Of a DNA stretch of 59,486 nucleotides, positions 8,699 through 16,450 are shown piece by piece. The position numbers were made by a program, and so were the translations under genes. Origin of the DNA: Candidatus Rokuibacteriota bacterium (GTDB lineage: Bacteria; Methylomirabilota; Methylomirabilia; Rokubacteriales; CSP1-6); NCBI GenBank assembly GCA_003220495.1, contig QHSP01000039.1:1-59486 (forward strand), in the 5' to 3' direction. Position 1 is the stretch's first letter. The number at the start of each line of letters is the position of its first letter. A model generated the notes under the pieces. It was not told the DNA's origin and searched no databases. It was given only the letters and a program-made list of their open reading frames with translations.

Positions 8699-9475
8699 TT
8701 GAGGATCACGGTGTGCGAGCTCCCCGACGAGACCGCGCGCAGAGACGCCGCGTGGACGGACCTGGTCCGCTATCTGCGCGCGAGCCCCACCGACGTCGTG
8801 GTGCTGCCGGAGATGCCGTTCTGCGACTGGGAGATGTTCAGGAAGCGCACGGTCGATCTCGCCGCCTGGCGCTCGGCGCTGGCCGCTCACGACACGATGG
8901 TGGCGCGGCTCGGCGAGCTCCACACCGGCACGGTGCTCGCGTCACGTCCCGTCGAGCTCCGGGGCAAACGTCTCAACCAGGCCTTCGCGTGGACGCAGGA
9001 CGGCGGATATCGAGGCGCGCGCGCGAAGTACTACCTGCCGGACGAGCCCGACGGCTGGGAGGCCAGCTGGTTCGATCGCGGCGACCGCGAATTTCCGCCG
9101 GAGAGCGCAGGGTCGGTGAAGGTCGGATTCCAGCTCTGTACCGAGCTCTTGTTCAGTCAGGCGGCCTGGGAAATCGGCCAGCAGGGCGGTCAGCTCATCG
9201 CGGCGCCGCGGGCGACCGGCGGGCACCGGCGGTGGCCCATGGCAGCCTGCCTGGCCGCGATCATGGCCGGCTGCTTCGTCGCCTCGACGAATCGCCGCTC
9301 GTACGACACCGACGCGTTCGCGGGCCGAAGCTGGCTCGTCTCCCCCGAAGGCGAGATCCTCCTGGAGACGAGCGCTGATTCACCGTTTCTGACCGCCGAG
9401 ATCGACCTCTCAGCCGTCGATCGCGCGCGTCAAACGTACCCCCGCAACCTCGTCATCCCCCGAGCAGTTAACTGA
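8699..9475 (+). CDS. Carbon-nitrogen hydrolase (nitrilase superfamily)
   Basis: A 258-residue hydrolase with the Glu-Lys-Cys triad visible: Glu38 in VVVLPEMPF, Lys in ARAKYYLPDE, and Cys in FQLCTELLF. It cleaves a non-peptide C-N bond (amide, nitrile or carbamoyl), but the substrate is not evident. The best start is TTG at 8699, which yields MRITVCELPDE, the beta-strand that normally opens this fold; a GTG at 8711 would cut that strand. It is likely co-transcribed with the HerA-like gene 14 bp upstream. An inverted-repeat region follows immediately. Confidence 0.85.
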   Translation: MRITVCELPDETARRDAAWTDLVRYLRASPTDVVVLPEMPFCDWEMFRKRTVDLAAWRSALAAHDTMVARLGELHTGTVLASRPVELRGKRLNQAFAWTQDGGYRGARAKYYLPDEPDGWEASWFDRGDREFPPESAGSVKVGFQLCTELLFSQAAWEIGQQGGQLIAAPRATGGHRRWPMAACLAAIMAGCFVASTNRRSYDTDAFAGRSWLVSPEGEILLETSADSPFLTAEIDLSAVDRARQTYPRNLVIPRAVN

Positions 9476-9494
9476 AATGTGATGCGCGCCGAAG

Positions 9495-9515
9495 CTGGCG
9501 CACTCCGGGCGCCAG
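9495..9515 (+). terminator. Stem-loop just past the nitrilase gene
   Basis: CTGGCGC and GCGCCAG pair perfectly around a seven-base loop, 20 bases after the stop codon. There is no T-run, so if it terminates it is not a classic intrinsic terminator. Confidence 0.4.
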
Positions 9516-9557
9516 TCGCATCGCTAGCCCGAAACCATTCTGGCGCGGAAGCATCTG

Positions 9558-9705
9558 GAGCCGAGCGGGTGGCGCCGGGCACGCCCCGCCGGGGCGGCGG
9601 AGTGGGACCCCCTCGTCCCGCGCGCAGCTCGAAAGAGCTGCGAATCGGGCGAGCAGGCGACGGAGCCGCCCCGGCGGGGCGTGCCCGGCGCCACCCGCTC
9701 GGCTC
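9558..9705. repeat. Long perfect inverted repeat (41-bp arms) with an internal hairpin
   Basis: Bases 9558-9598 are the exact reverse complement of 9665-9705, separated by 66 bp. Inside the spacer a second perfect hairpin (CGCAGCTC, loop GAAA, GAGCTGCG; 9623-9642) closes with a GNRA-type loop. The element fills the gap between convergent genes (stops at 9475 and 9738) and has no coding potential. Arms this long and perfect resemble a MITE-like or palindromic intergenic repeat, or a bidirectional transcription barrier. Confidence 0.8.
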
Positions 9706-9737
9706 ACACGCGCTCACGCGAGAAGAATAGACTCGAG

Positions 9738-10589
9738 CTAGATCTGCGAGTAACCGCTACCCGGCATTTCGACGCCGCGCCCGCGGGCATCAGAGATCCA
9801 GCCAAACTCTTTGAGAATCTGCTGGCTGTACGTCACGCGCCCTGAGACCTTCTCGAGCGGCTCGGTCGCGAGCAGGAGCGCCGCCTTCGCCATCAGGTCC
9901 GGCGGCTCGCCCCGCGGGTCGTCGATGCTCTTGACGAGACGGTGATAGACGGTGCCCGGCGTCGGCACGATCTGTGAGGGCGACACGCACGTGACCGAGA
10001 CGCCGTACTGATAGACCTCCGCGGCGAGGCCCTGCGAGAAGCGTTCGAGCGCCGCCTTCTCCGCGCCGTAGCACGTCCCGCCGCGCGCGCCGATCGCCGG
10101 GTCCGGATAGGGGCCGCGTCCGGGTCCGATGGCGGCACCGGACGAGATATTGACGATCGCGCCCGTGCGCCGCGGAATCATCTCGGCGAGCGCCAGCTGG
10201 CTCAGGACGAACGGCGCGTGGAAGTTTACGGCCCACGAGCGTAACCAGCGGTTGAGCGGGAAGTCCTTGGTCGGCACGTAGTAGGTCAGCGCCGCGTTGT
10301 TGACGAGCACGTCGACGGGGCCGTAGCTCGCGCGCGCGGCGCCGATCAGCTTCTCGCATTCGGCGGGCTCGGCGATGTTGGCGGTGAAGGCCCGCGCCTC
10401 GCCGCCCGCGGCGCGGATCGCCGCCACCGTGGTCTCGAGCGAGCCCGCGAGCTGGTGGTCGCCCTCGCGCAGGGTGCGCGCCCCACAGACCACCAGGCCC
10501 CCTTCGGCCGCGAAGAGCTGCGCGATCTCGGCGCCGATTCCGCGCGAGGCGCCCGTCACCACCACGACCTTGCCGTCGAGTCTTCCCAT
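9738..10589 (-). CDS. Short-chain dehydrogenase/reductase
   Basis: A 283-residue classical SDR. The NAD(P)-binding motif TGASRGIG is near residue 12, NNAALTYY near residue 96, the catalytic Ser is in VNISSGAAIG, and Tyr-x3-Lys is YGAEK. An unusually long loop (PGRGPYPDPAIGARGGT) lies between the catalytic Ser and Tyr. It reduces or oxidises an unknown alcohol/ketone. The extended C-terminal part after the catalytic core is typical of hydroxysteroid or acyl-chain SDRs, but specificity cannot be assigned. The gene is alone on its strand, convergent with the nitrilase gene. Confidence 0.9.
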   Translation of the reverse strand: MGRLDGKVVVVTGASRGIGAEIAQLFAAEGGLVVCGARTLREGDHQLAGSLETTVAAIRAAGGEARAFTANIAEPAECEKLIGAARASYGPVDVLVNNAALTYYVPTKDFPLNRWLRSWAVNFHAPFVLSQLALAEMIPRRTGAIVNISSGAAIGPGRGPYPDPAIGARGGTCYGAEKAALERFSQGLAAEVYQYGVSVTCVSPSQIVPTPGTVYHRLVKSIDDPRGEPPDLMAKAALLLATEPLEKVSGRVTYSQQILKEFGWISDARGRGVEMPGSGYSQI

Positions 10590-10811
10590 GCGTTCTCGCG
10601 GATCTGTCGATCACCCGGCCTGACCAGACATGGGCCCGGGCTCGCGCGGCCGCCGCCCATGAATAACGCCGCGGAAGGCTTGGCGCAAGCGACTTTCGCG
10701 CGCCGGCGGGGCGGGTTCTTCCACGCGTCGCTTGGGGGAAAGGCCTGATTGAGACGGGCCGGCTGCGACGCGAAAGTGTTTCAGAGTGGCGAAGGAGCCA
10801 AGGAGAAGCCG

Positions 10812-10991
10812 ATGAAGGTTGTGTGCGCGTGGTGTCAAGACCAGGGACGGACGACGGTGCTCCGAGAGAAGGAGCCGTTCGACCGTCCAACGATCTCGCA
10901 TGGCATCTGTGAGGAGCACGCTCGGCTCTTCCTCGAGGAGGTGCGCGAGACGAAGACCGCCGTGCCCGCGCTCGATCGTCGCGGACCTTAG
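10812..10991 (+). CDS. Small zinc-ribbon-like protein, 59 aa
   Basis: Begins MKVVCAWCQDQGRTTVLREK and ends with GICEEHARLFLEEV and a short tail. One CxxC and one CxxxH pair could hold a single zinc. The ATG at 10812 follows AAGGAGAAG, a good ribosome site, so I prefer it to the in-frame upstream ATG at 10749. It precedes the stressosome operon by 175 bp and is in the same orientation. Function unknown; similar tiny single-zinc proteins are common in soil bacteria. Confidence 0.65.
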   Translation: MKVVCAWCQDQGRTTVLREKEPFDRPTISHGICEEHARLFLEEVRETKTAVPALDRRGP

Positions 10992-11051
10992 TCGCTTTCC
11001 GCTCGCCCGCCGAAGGCTCGCGCAATCCCGTCCTGGGATTTCCGCGCGATG

Positions 11052-11069
11052 ATCAGGTAAACACCTGAT
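11052..11069. promoter_or_regulatory. 18-bp dyad upstream of the stressosome operon
   Basis: ATCAGGTAAACACCTGAT is a perfect 7-bp inverted repeat around AAAC, about 100 bases before the rsbR start. Its AT-rich core and symmetry look like an operator for a dimeric regulator rather than a terminator. Confidence 0.45.
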
Positions 11070-11166
11070 AGGAGCGTCAGCATATAACCCCTAAGGTTGT
11101 TCTGTTAGAGCATACGCAGGCGTCCTCGACACCGTCGAGCATGTCGCGCATGGCCAGGAGGGCCTG

Positions 11167-12066
11167 ATGAGTGGCAGCCAGGATGTGGCGACCGTGACGC
11201 AAGCGCGCCTCGAGACCACGGCTTCACGACTGCGCGAGCTGGTCGCGCACCTTCGACATCAGCGGGCACAGCTCCGCGAAGAGTGGGCCCGGCTGATCAC
11301 CGAGGCCAAGCTGCTGACGGCGATGACGAAGGAAGAGATCTTCGCCGAGGCCACGTCGGTGTACGACAATTACGTGGAAGCGCTCGAGACCGGCACGTAC
11401 GAAGCGTTGCAGGCCTACGCGCGCAATCTCTCGGAGCGCATCATTCCGCGGGGCGTCGAGACGCACGAGGTCGTCGGGATCGTGCTCCTCCTTCGCGACG
11501 TGCTCGCCCGATCGCTGTTCGCGACCTACCACGAGGACTTCAACAAGCTGAACCGCATCCTCGACGCCTACGAGCCCGCGGCCAACCGGATCGCGGCCAC
11601 GGTGGCCGTCGGCTTCGTGCAGGAGCGCGAGCGCATCATCCGCGAGCAGCAGGAAGCGATCCGCGAGCTGTCGACGCCCGTTCTCCAGGTTCGCGAGCGG
11701 CTGCTCATCCTGCCGATCATCGGCGTCATCGACCCGCAGCGCGCCCGGCAGCTGACCGAGCAGCTGCTCCGCGGCATCCGGACCAATCGGGCCAAGGTCG
11801 TCGTGCTCGACATCACCGGCGTGCCGTACATCGACTCGCCGGTCGCGAACCATCTGGTGCAGACGGTCGAGGCCGCGCGGCTCCTCGGTGCGACCGTGAT
11901 CGTCACGGGCCTTTCCCCCGAGATCGCCCAGACCCTTGTTAATATCGGAGTAGACCTGGGGAAGATGAACACGGTCGGCGATCTCCAGGGAGGTATCGAG
12001 GAGGCCGAGCGGTTGCTCGGCTACAAGGTCGTCCTGATGCAGGAGTCCGTGGCGCAGTCCGCTTAG
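11167..12066 (+). CDS. rsbR: RsbR-type stressosome sensor/scaffold
   Basis: A 299-residue protein with an N-terminal helical sensor region (about 1-165, RsbRD-like rather than the globin-like fold of B. subtilis RsbRA) and a C-terminal STAS domain (about 175-290). The STAS phosphorylation loop reads VLDITGVPYIDSPVANHL; the conserved Thr of the DTxVA motif is Ser here. RsbR forms the stressosome core with RsbS and is phosphorylated by RsbT. ATG at 11167 follows AGGAGGG. It is the first gene of rsbR-rsbS-rsbT-rsbX-kinase-regulator. Confidence 0.93.
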   Translation: MSGSQDVATVTQARLETTASRLRELVAHLRHQRAQLREEWARLITEAKLLTAMTKEEIFAEATSVYDNYVEALETGTYEALQAYARNLSERIIPRGVETHEVVGIVLLLRDVLARSLFATYHEDFNKLNRILDAYEPAANRIAATVAVGFVQERERIIREQQEAIRELSTPVLQVRERLLILPIIGVIDPQRARQLTEQLLRGIRTNRAKVVVLDITGVPYIDSPVANHLVQTVEAARLLGATVIVTGLSPEIAQTLVNIGVDLGKMNTVGDLQGGIEEAERLLGYKVVLMQESVAQSA

Positions 12067-12078
12067 GGGGATGAGGGC

Positions 12079-12462
12079 GTGCAGGTTCCGATCCTCAAGC
12101 AGGGCGCCTACCTGATCGCGACGGTGCAGTCTGCGCTGACCGACGAGGACTTGAAGCAGCTGCGCGACACCCTGGTGCTGCAGGTGAGCAAGGTGCGCGC
12201 CCGGGGCGTCATCGTGGACGTCACCGCGCTCGACGTGATCGACTCGTTCGCCACCCGCACCTTGCGGGACGTCGCCTACATGATCCGGCTGCGCGGCGCC
12301 GAGACCGTCATCGTCGGCATCCAGCCGGAGGTCGCCTTCTCGATGGTCAAGCTCGGGCTCACTCTGGAGGGCGTCGCGACCTCGCTGGATCTGGAAGAGG
12401 GCCTCGCGTACCTCGACCGCAAAGCGAAGGCTCACGAGCGGGAGGTTCGGGCTCATCGCTGA
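12079..12462 (+). CDS. rsbS: RsbS-type STAS antagonist
   Basis: A 127-residue single STAS domain protein. It opens VPILKQGAYLIATVQSALTD, typical of RsbS, and carries the phosphorylatable serine in VDVTALDVIDSFATRTL. In known stressosomes RsbS together with RsbR sequesters RsbT until RsbT phosphorylates them. The GTG start at 12079 lies 12 bp after rsbR and only 4 bp precede rsbT, consistent with fixed stoichiometry in one transcript. Confidence 0.93.
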   Translation: MQVPILKQGAYLIATVQSALTDEDLKQLRDTLVLQVSKVRARGVIVDVTALDVIDSFATRTLRDVAYMIRLRGAETVIVGIQPEVAFSMVKLGLTLEGVATSLDLEEGLAYLDRKAKAHEREVRAHR

Positions 12463-12466
12463 TGAG

Positions 12467-12856
12467 GTGCGGGTCCCGATAGATTGCGACTCCGACGTCG
12501 TCGCCGCCCGGCAGAAGGGGCGCGAGTTGGCGTCCCAGTGCGGGTTTCCGTCCACCGACATGGCCGTCGTGGCCACCGCGATCTCGGAGCTGGCGCGCAA
12601 TATCGTCCGCTACGCGGTGCGCGGCGAGATCATCCTCCGCCTCGTGCAGAATAACGGCAAGCGGGGAATCGAGGTCGTCGCCGCCGACGACGGCCCGGGC
12701 ATTCCCGATGTCGGCCTGGCCATGCAGGACGGCTATTCCACCTCGGGGGGGCTCGGGCTCGGGCTGCCGGGCACGCGGCGCCTGATGGACGACTTCGAGA
12801 TCACCTCCGACTTCGGCAAGGGCACGAAGGTCACGGTCCGGCGGTGGAGACGCTGA
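12467..12856 (+). CDS. rsbT: RsbT-type serine/threonine kinase switch protein
   Basis: A 129-residue GHKL-fold kinase. The N-box is ISELARNIVRYA, the G1 box ADDGPGIPD, and the G2 region GGLGLGLPGTRRLMDDF. RsbT phosphorylates RsbR and RsbS, leaves the stressosome, and activates a partner carrying an RsbU-type N-terminal domain. Here that partner appears to be the kinase two genes downstream rather than a PP2C phosphatase. GTG start at 12467; its 3' end overlaps rsbX by 13 bp. Confidence 0.93.
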   Translation: MRVPIDCDSDVVAARQKGRELASQCGFPSTDMAVVATAISELARNIVRYAVRGEIILRLVQNNGKRGIEVVAADDGPGIPDVGLAMQDGYSTSGGLGLGLPGTRRLMDDFEITSDFGKGTKVTVRRWRR

Positions 12857-13458
12857 TCAAGCCGCCGATCGAGTGGGCCGTTGCCGAGCTGGCTCAGCGG
12901 GGCGAGCGTGAGTCCGGCGACTGTTATCTCGCCCTCTCGACACCGGACGGCGGCCTCGTCGCCGTCGTGGATGGCCTGGGGCATGGGGCCGAAGCCGCCA
13001 GCGCCGCGAAGGTCGCGGTGCGGACGCTCGAGCAGGGCGCGGATCGTCCGCTGGTCCGGCTCTTCCGCGAGTGTCACCAGAGTCTGATCGGCACGCGCGG
13101 CGCGGTCATCAGCGCCGCCGCATTCGCCTGCCACGACGAGACCATGACCTGGCTCGGCGTCGGCAACGTCGAAGGCCTCCTGCTTCGCGCGCCGGCCTCC
13201 GGGGGGGCGCGGACCGAGTCGCTCCTCGTGCGTGGAGGCGTCGTCGGGATCCATCTGCCTCCGCTCCCGGCGCAGGTCGTCCCCATCCGTCGAGGGGATA
13301 CGCTGGTCCTCGCAACCGACGGCGTCCGGAGCGACTTCCTCGACGCGCCGCTGCCGTACCAGGAGCCGCGGGCGCTCGCCGATCACGTCCTGGCGCGCTG
13401 GGGCACACGTACTGACGACGCGCTCGTGCTCGTCGTCCGCTATCTCGGGCCCGCATGA
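12844..13458 (+). CDS. rsbX: RsbX-type PP2C phosphatase
   Basis: A 204-residue PP2C/SpoIIE-fold phosphatase. Metal-binding motifs are SGDCYLAL (about residue 24), VVDGLGHGAEA, VLATDGVRSDF and TDDALVLVVRY. RsbX resets the stressosome by dephosphorylating RsbR and RsbS. The small size and lack of an N-terminal binding domain separate it from RsbU. GTG start at 12844, overlapping rsbT; its end overlaps the next gene by 4 bp, so the whole set is translationally coupled. Confidence 0.9.
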   Translation: METLIKPPIEWAVAELAQRGERESGDCYLALSTPDGGLVAVVDGLGHGAEAASAAKVAVRTLEQGADRPLVRLFRECHQSLIGTRGAVISAAAFACHDETMTWLGVGNVEGLLLRAPASGGARTESLLVRGGVVGIHLPPLPAQVVPIRRGDTLVLATDGVRSDFLDAPLPYQEPRALADHVLARWGTRTDDALVLVVRYLGPA

Positions 13459-14786
13459 ATCCCGAGCTCCGCGACCTGGCCAAGCAGTACGCGCGCGCGC
13501 TTCAAGAGTACGTCGCCGGCCGCGGGGAGGCCGCGCTGCAGGAGGCCTGCGACATGGGTCGCAAGGCGCTCGGCGACGGGGTCGGTGTGCACGACATGGC
13601 GGCGATCCAGCATCGCGCCCTGTTGAAGGCGCTCATGCGCGTGCGCACACGCGAGGAGAGCTCGAGCACCCTGCGCGCGGCCAGCCGATTCATCGTGGAG
13701 AGCCTCCTGCCGTTCGAGATGTCCCATCGCCGCAGCCAGGAGGTCAACGCCGCCCTGCGCGAGTCCGAGGAGCGGTATCGGAGCGTGGTCGACACCGCGC
13801 GCGACATCATCTTCACGCTCTCGTCCGACGGCAAGATCATGTCGATGAATCCCGGCTTCGAGACGGTCACCGGCTGGTCCCGCACCGAATGGATCGGCAA
13901 GGACTTCCTGCCCCTGGTGCATCCGGACGATCGGCCGCGCGCCGCGGAGATCTACCAGGCCGTGCTGAAGGGCCAGGTGCCGCCGCTCTTCGAGCTGGGC
14001 GTGCGCGCGAAATCCGGTTTCACGATCCCCGGCGAGTTCGTCGCCACGCCGCTGGCACGCGATTCGCAGATCGTCGGCGTGCTCGGGGTCGCGCGCGACA
14101 TCACCGATCGCAAGCGCGCCGAGCGGGCGCTGCGTCACCTGAACGAGGCGCTGGAGGAAGAGGTCAAGCGGATCGCCCACGCGCTGCACGACGAGGCCGG
14201 CCAGCTACTCGCCTCCGTCCACATCGGCCTCGCCGACATCGCCCGCGACCTGCCGGCCCCGGCCGCGCGGCGGCTGGAGGACATGCGCGGGCTCCTGGAC
14301 AAGATCGAGGAGCAGCTGCGCCACCTCTCGCACGAGCTCCGGCCGACGATCCTGGACGACCTCGGCCTGGGCCCGGCGCTCGAGTTCCTGGCCGACGGCG
14401 TCTCGAAACGCACGGGGCTCCAGATCACCGTCGAGGGATCGCCGGGCAAGCGGTTGCCGGCGCCCACCGAGACGGCGCTCTACCGCATCGTCCAGGAAGC
14501 GCTGACCAACGTGACCAAGCACGCGCAGGCGACGCGGGTCTACATCAAGTTCATGCGCAACCGCCGCCTCCTGCGCGGCGTCATCCGGGACGACGGCGTG
14601 GGGTTCGACGTGCCGGCCGTCCTGACGCGACGGGGCGCGCGCGGGCTCGGCCTCACCGGGATCCGCGAGCGGCTGCACGCCGTCGGAGGCAACCTCGAAA
14701 TCATCGCCACCCCGCGTGCCGGAACTCAATTGATCCTCACCGTACCGGTGGAGGCAGACAATGCCGAATCGGATTCTCCTCGCTGA
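13455..14786 (+). CDS. NarL-family histidine kinase with RsbU-type N-terminal domain
   Basis: A 443-residue soluble kinase. Residues about 1-90 match the RsbU N-terminal (RsbT-docking) domain pattern: YARALQEYVAGRGEAALQEA, then GRKALGDGVGVHDMAAIQHR. A PAS domain follows (about 105-220, ending GVARDITDRKRAE). A HisKA_3 dimerisation helix carries the phospho-His near residue 245 (AHALHDEAGQLL), and the ATPase domain shows IVQEALTNVTKHA and DDGVGFD. No membrane segment is present. Its position right after rsbRSTX suggests that free RsbT docks on the N-terminal domain and sets kinase activity. Overlaps rsbX by 4 bp and the regulator gene by 26 bp. Confidence 0.92.
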   Translation: MNPELRDLAKQYARALQEYVAGRGEAALQEACDMGRKALGDGVGVHDMAAIQHRALLKALMRVRTREESSSTLRAASRFIVESLLPFEMSHRRSQEVNAALRESEERYRSVVDTARDIIFTLSSDGKIMSMNPGFETVTGWSRTEWIGKDFLPLVHPDDRPRAAEIYQAVLKGQVPPLFELGVRAKSGFTIPGEFVATPLARDSQIVGVLGVARDITDRKRAERALRHLNEALEEEVKRIAHALHDEAGQLLASVHIGLADIARDLPAPAARRLEDMRGLLDKIEEQLRHLSHELRPTILDDLGLGPALEFLADGVSKRTGLQITVEGSPGKRLPAPTETALYRIVQEALTNVTKHAQATRVYIKFMRNRRLLRGVIRDDGVGFDVPAVLTRRGARGLGLTGIRERLHAVGGNLEIIATPRAGTQLILTVPVEADNAESDSPR

Positions 14787-15393
14787 CGACCACGCGATCG
14801 TCCGGCAGGGGCTCAAGGCTTTGCTGGAGCGCGAGGGCTACGCGGTCGTCGCAGAGGCCGGCGACGGGCAAGAGGCGCTGCGCGAAGCCCGCGAGCGCTG
14901 TCCGGACGTCGCCGTCCTGGACTTCTCGATGCCGCTCCTGAACGGGCTCGATGCCGCGCGAGAGATCCTCAAGGTCTGTCCGCGCGCCCGAGCTATCTTA
15001 TTGACGATGCACACCGACGACCACTACGTGCTCGAGGCGGTCCGCGCGGGCATCAAGGGCTACGTCGTCAAGACCCAGGCGTCGGCCGATCTGGTGCGCG
15101 CGATCAACGAGGTCCTGCGCGGCATGATGTACCTGAGCCCCGGCATCTCGCACGCCGTGGTCGAGGCTTATCTGGCCAAGTCGGAAATGCCGCCCGACCC
15201 GCTGACCTCGCGGGAGCGCGAAGTGCTCCAGCTGGTCGCGGAGGGGAAGTCGACGAAAGAGATCGCGCGGCTCCTGGGCATCAGCTTCAAGACCGCCGAG
15301 TCCCACCGCACGCGCATCATGAAGAAGACCGACATCCACGAAACCGCGGGGCTCGTCCGCTACGCGGTTCGCCGCGGCCTGATCCAGCCCTGA
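14761..15393 (+). CDS. NarL/FixJ-type response regulator (stressosome output)
   Basis: A 210-residue regulator: receiver domain (about 1-120; acidic pocket ADD at 8-10, phospho-Asp54 in VAVLDFSMP, Lys in YVVKTQA) and a LuxR-type helix-turn-helix (LTSREREVLQLVAEGKSTKE to HRTRIMKKTD). The start overlaps the kinase by 26 bp, so the two form a cognate pair. It should bind DNA as a dimer when phosphorylated; targets are unknown. It closely resembles the regulator at 15568. Confidence 0.95.
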   Translation: MPNRILLADDHAIVRQGLKALLEREGYAVVAEAGDGQEALREARERCPDVAVLDFSMPLLNGLDAAREILKVCPRARAILLTMHTDDHYVLEAVRAGIKGYVVKTQASADLVRAINEVLRGMMYLSPGISHAVVEAYLAKSEMPPDPLTSREREVLQLVAEGKSTKEIARLLGISFKTAESHRTRIMKKTDIHETAGLVRYAVRRGLIQP

Positions 15394-15438
15394 TCCTCCT
15401 CGCCGCCTGATCGCGTGGCCCCGCCGCCTGATCGCTGG

Positions 15439-15484
15439 GGCGCGACTCGGCCGGCGGGGCCCCAGCCCCGCGACCGCCGGCAGC
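15439..15484 (-). repeat. GC-rich dispersed intergenic repeat, copy 1
   Basis: Read on the minus strand this 46-base stretch matches 55693-55739 at nearly all positions, sharing the exact core GTCGCGGGGCTGGGGCCCCG with a few substitutions and one-base indels outside. Both copies lie just after a stop codon. The core is itself self-complementary, typical of REP-like elements. Confidence 0.65.
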
Positions 15485-15495
15485 GCGGACGACGC

Positions 15496-15518
15496 GGGGG
15501 GATTACCGCCCCCCTTTT
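15496..15518 (+). terminator. Intrinsic terminator after the stressosome operon
   Basis: GGGGGG, seven-base loop ATTACCG, CCCCCC, then TTTT: a textbook hairpin plus T-run, about 100 bases after the regulator stop. It separates the operon from the second regulator gene. Confidence 0.75.
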
Positions 15519-15555
15519 ACGGCGCTTGCCTGATTTGCGCCCGCGTGCGGGTCTC

Positions 15556-15561
15556 TAGAAT
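15556..15561 (+). promoter_or_regulatory. -10 element TAGAAT six bases before an ATG
   Basis: TAGAAT is followed by GCCAGT and then the ATG at 15568, leaving no space for a ribosome site. TTGCGC at 15535-15540 is a possible -35 with a short 15-bp spacer. The transcript is probably leaderless. Confidence 0.5.
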
Positions 15562-15567
15562 GCCAGT

Positions 15568-16200
15568 ATGGCGACGCGCGTTTTGCTTGCGGACGACCAC
15601 ACGATCGTGCGGCAGGGCCTCAGGATCTTGCTGCAGCGCGAGGGGTTCGAGGTCGTGGGCGAGGCGGCCAACGGGGTGGAGGCGGTGCGCCTGGCCACCG
15701 AGACCGTCCCCGACGTCGTCGTCCTCGACTACGGCATGCCGGTCATGAACGGCCTCGCCGCCGCCCGCGAGATCATGGCGACGTGCCCGCGCGCGAAGCT
15801 GATCCTCCTGACGATGCACGCCGACGACCGCTACGTGCTCGAAGCCGTGCGCCTCGGCGTGAAGGGCTACGTCGTCAAGAGCCAGGCGCCGACCGATCTG
15901 GTGCGCGCGATCCACGAGGTGCTCAACGGCATGATGTACCTGAGCCCGCGCGTCTCGCGCACGGTCGTCCAGGCGTACCTGGCCAAATCGGAGCTGCCGC
16001 CCGATCCGCTCACGCCGCGTGAGCGCGAAGTGCTTCAGCTGGTCGCGGCCGGCAAGACCACGAAGGAAGTCGCCGAGCTGCTCGGGATCAGCGTGAAGAC
16101 CGCCGAGTCCCACCGGACTCACATCATGCAGAAGCTCGACACGTCGAACACCGCCGGCGTCGTTCGCTACGCGATCCGTCAGGGTCTGATCCAGGTCTGA
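15568..16200 (+). CDS. NarL/FixJ-type response regulator, paralog of the stressosome regulator
   Basis: Same length (210 aa) and layout as the protein at 14761: phospho-Asp54 in VVVLDYGMP, YVVKSQAPTDLVRAI, and the LuxR helix-turn-helix LTPREREVLQLVAAGKTTKE. The two are similar along their whole length and appear to be a tandem duplication. This copy has no kinase gene attached and its own promoter behind a terminator, so it may be phosphorylated by the same stressosome kinase or may have diverged. It ends at a strong hairpin. Confidence 0.95.
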   Translation: MATRVLLADDHTIVRQGLRILLQREGFEVVGEAANGVEAVRLATETVPDVVVLDYGMPVMNGLAAAREIMATCPRAKLILLTMHADDRYVLEAVRLGVKGYVVKSQAPTDLVRAIHEVLNGMMYLSPRVSRTVVQAYLAKSELPPDPLTPREREVLQLVAAGKTTKEVAELLGISVKTAESHRTHIMQKLDTSNTAGVVRYAIRQGLIQV

Positions 16201-16218
16201 GCGGCGCCTTCGCGCCGC
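16201..16218 (+). terminator. Stem-loop abutting the second regulator stop codon
   Basis: GCGGCGC, loop CTTC, GCGCCGC: perfect seven-base stem starting on the base after TGA. No T-run follows. It probably isolates the regulator from the exopolysaccharide operon. Confidence 0.5.
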
Positions 16219-16378
16219 GCTCCGTCGTCGCACCCGCCGCTCGAGGCCGCGTGTCAAAGTCCCGATCGCCGTCTGCGGGATTTTCCGAATGCGCCTTTGG
16301 GGGTTCGGCGAATTGAGTGCGCGTTCCGGAGAACGTAACGTCGAAGTCGTGCATCGCAACGTGACGCGCGCAGAACAC

Positions 16379-16394
16379 TGGCCGCGGAGGAGCG
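16379..16394 (+). promoter_or_regulatory. Weak -24/-12-like sequence before the exopolysaccharide operon
   Basis: TGGCCGCGGAGGAGCG has GG and GC at the right 10-base separation for a sigma-54 promoter and lies 57 bases before the first gene, but the flanking bases match poorly. A GGATTTTCCGA box at 16279-16289 loosely resembles the conserved upstream box found at 47440, 49911 and 54170. The rest of the 250-bp gap shows no other signal. Confidence 0.25.
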
Positions 16395-16450
16395 CGAAGC
16401 CCCACGAAATCGCACAGCGCTCACGAGATCAGGAAAGGGGACGAGTCATC

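Noticed and set aside
15401-15435. Direct repeat CGCCGCCTGATCGC (two copies, 21-bp period)
   Set aside because: Short, only two copies, and made of motifs common in this base composition; no sign of function.
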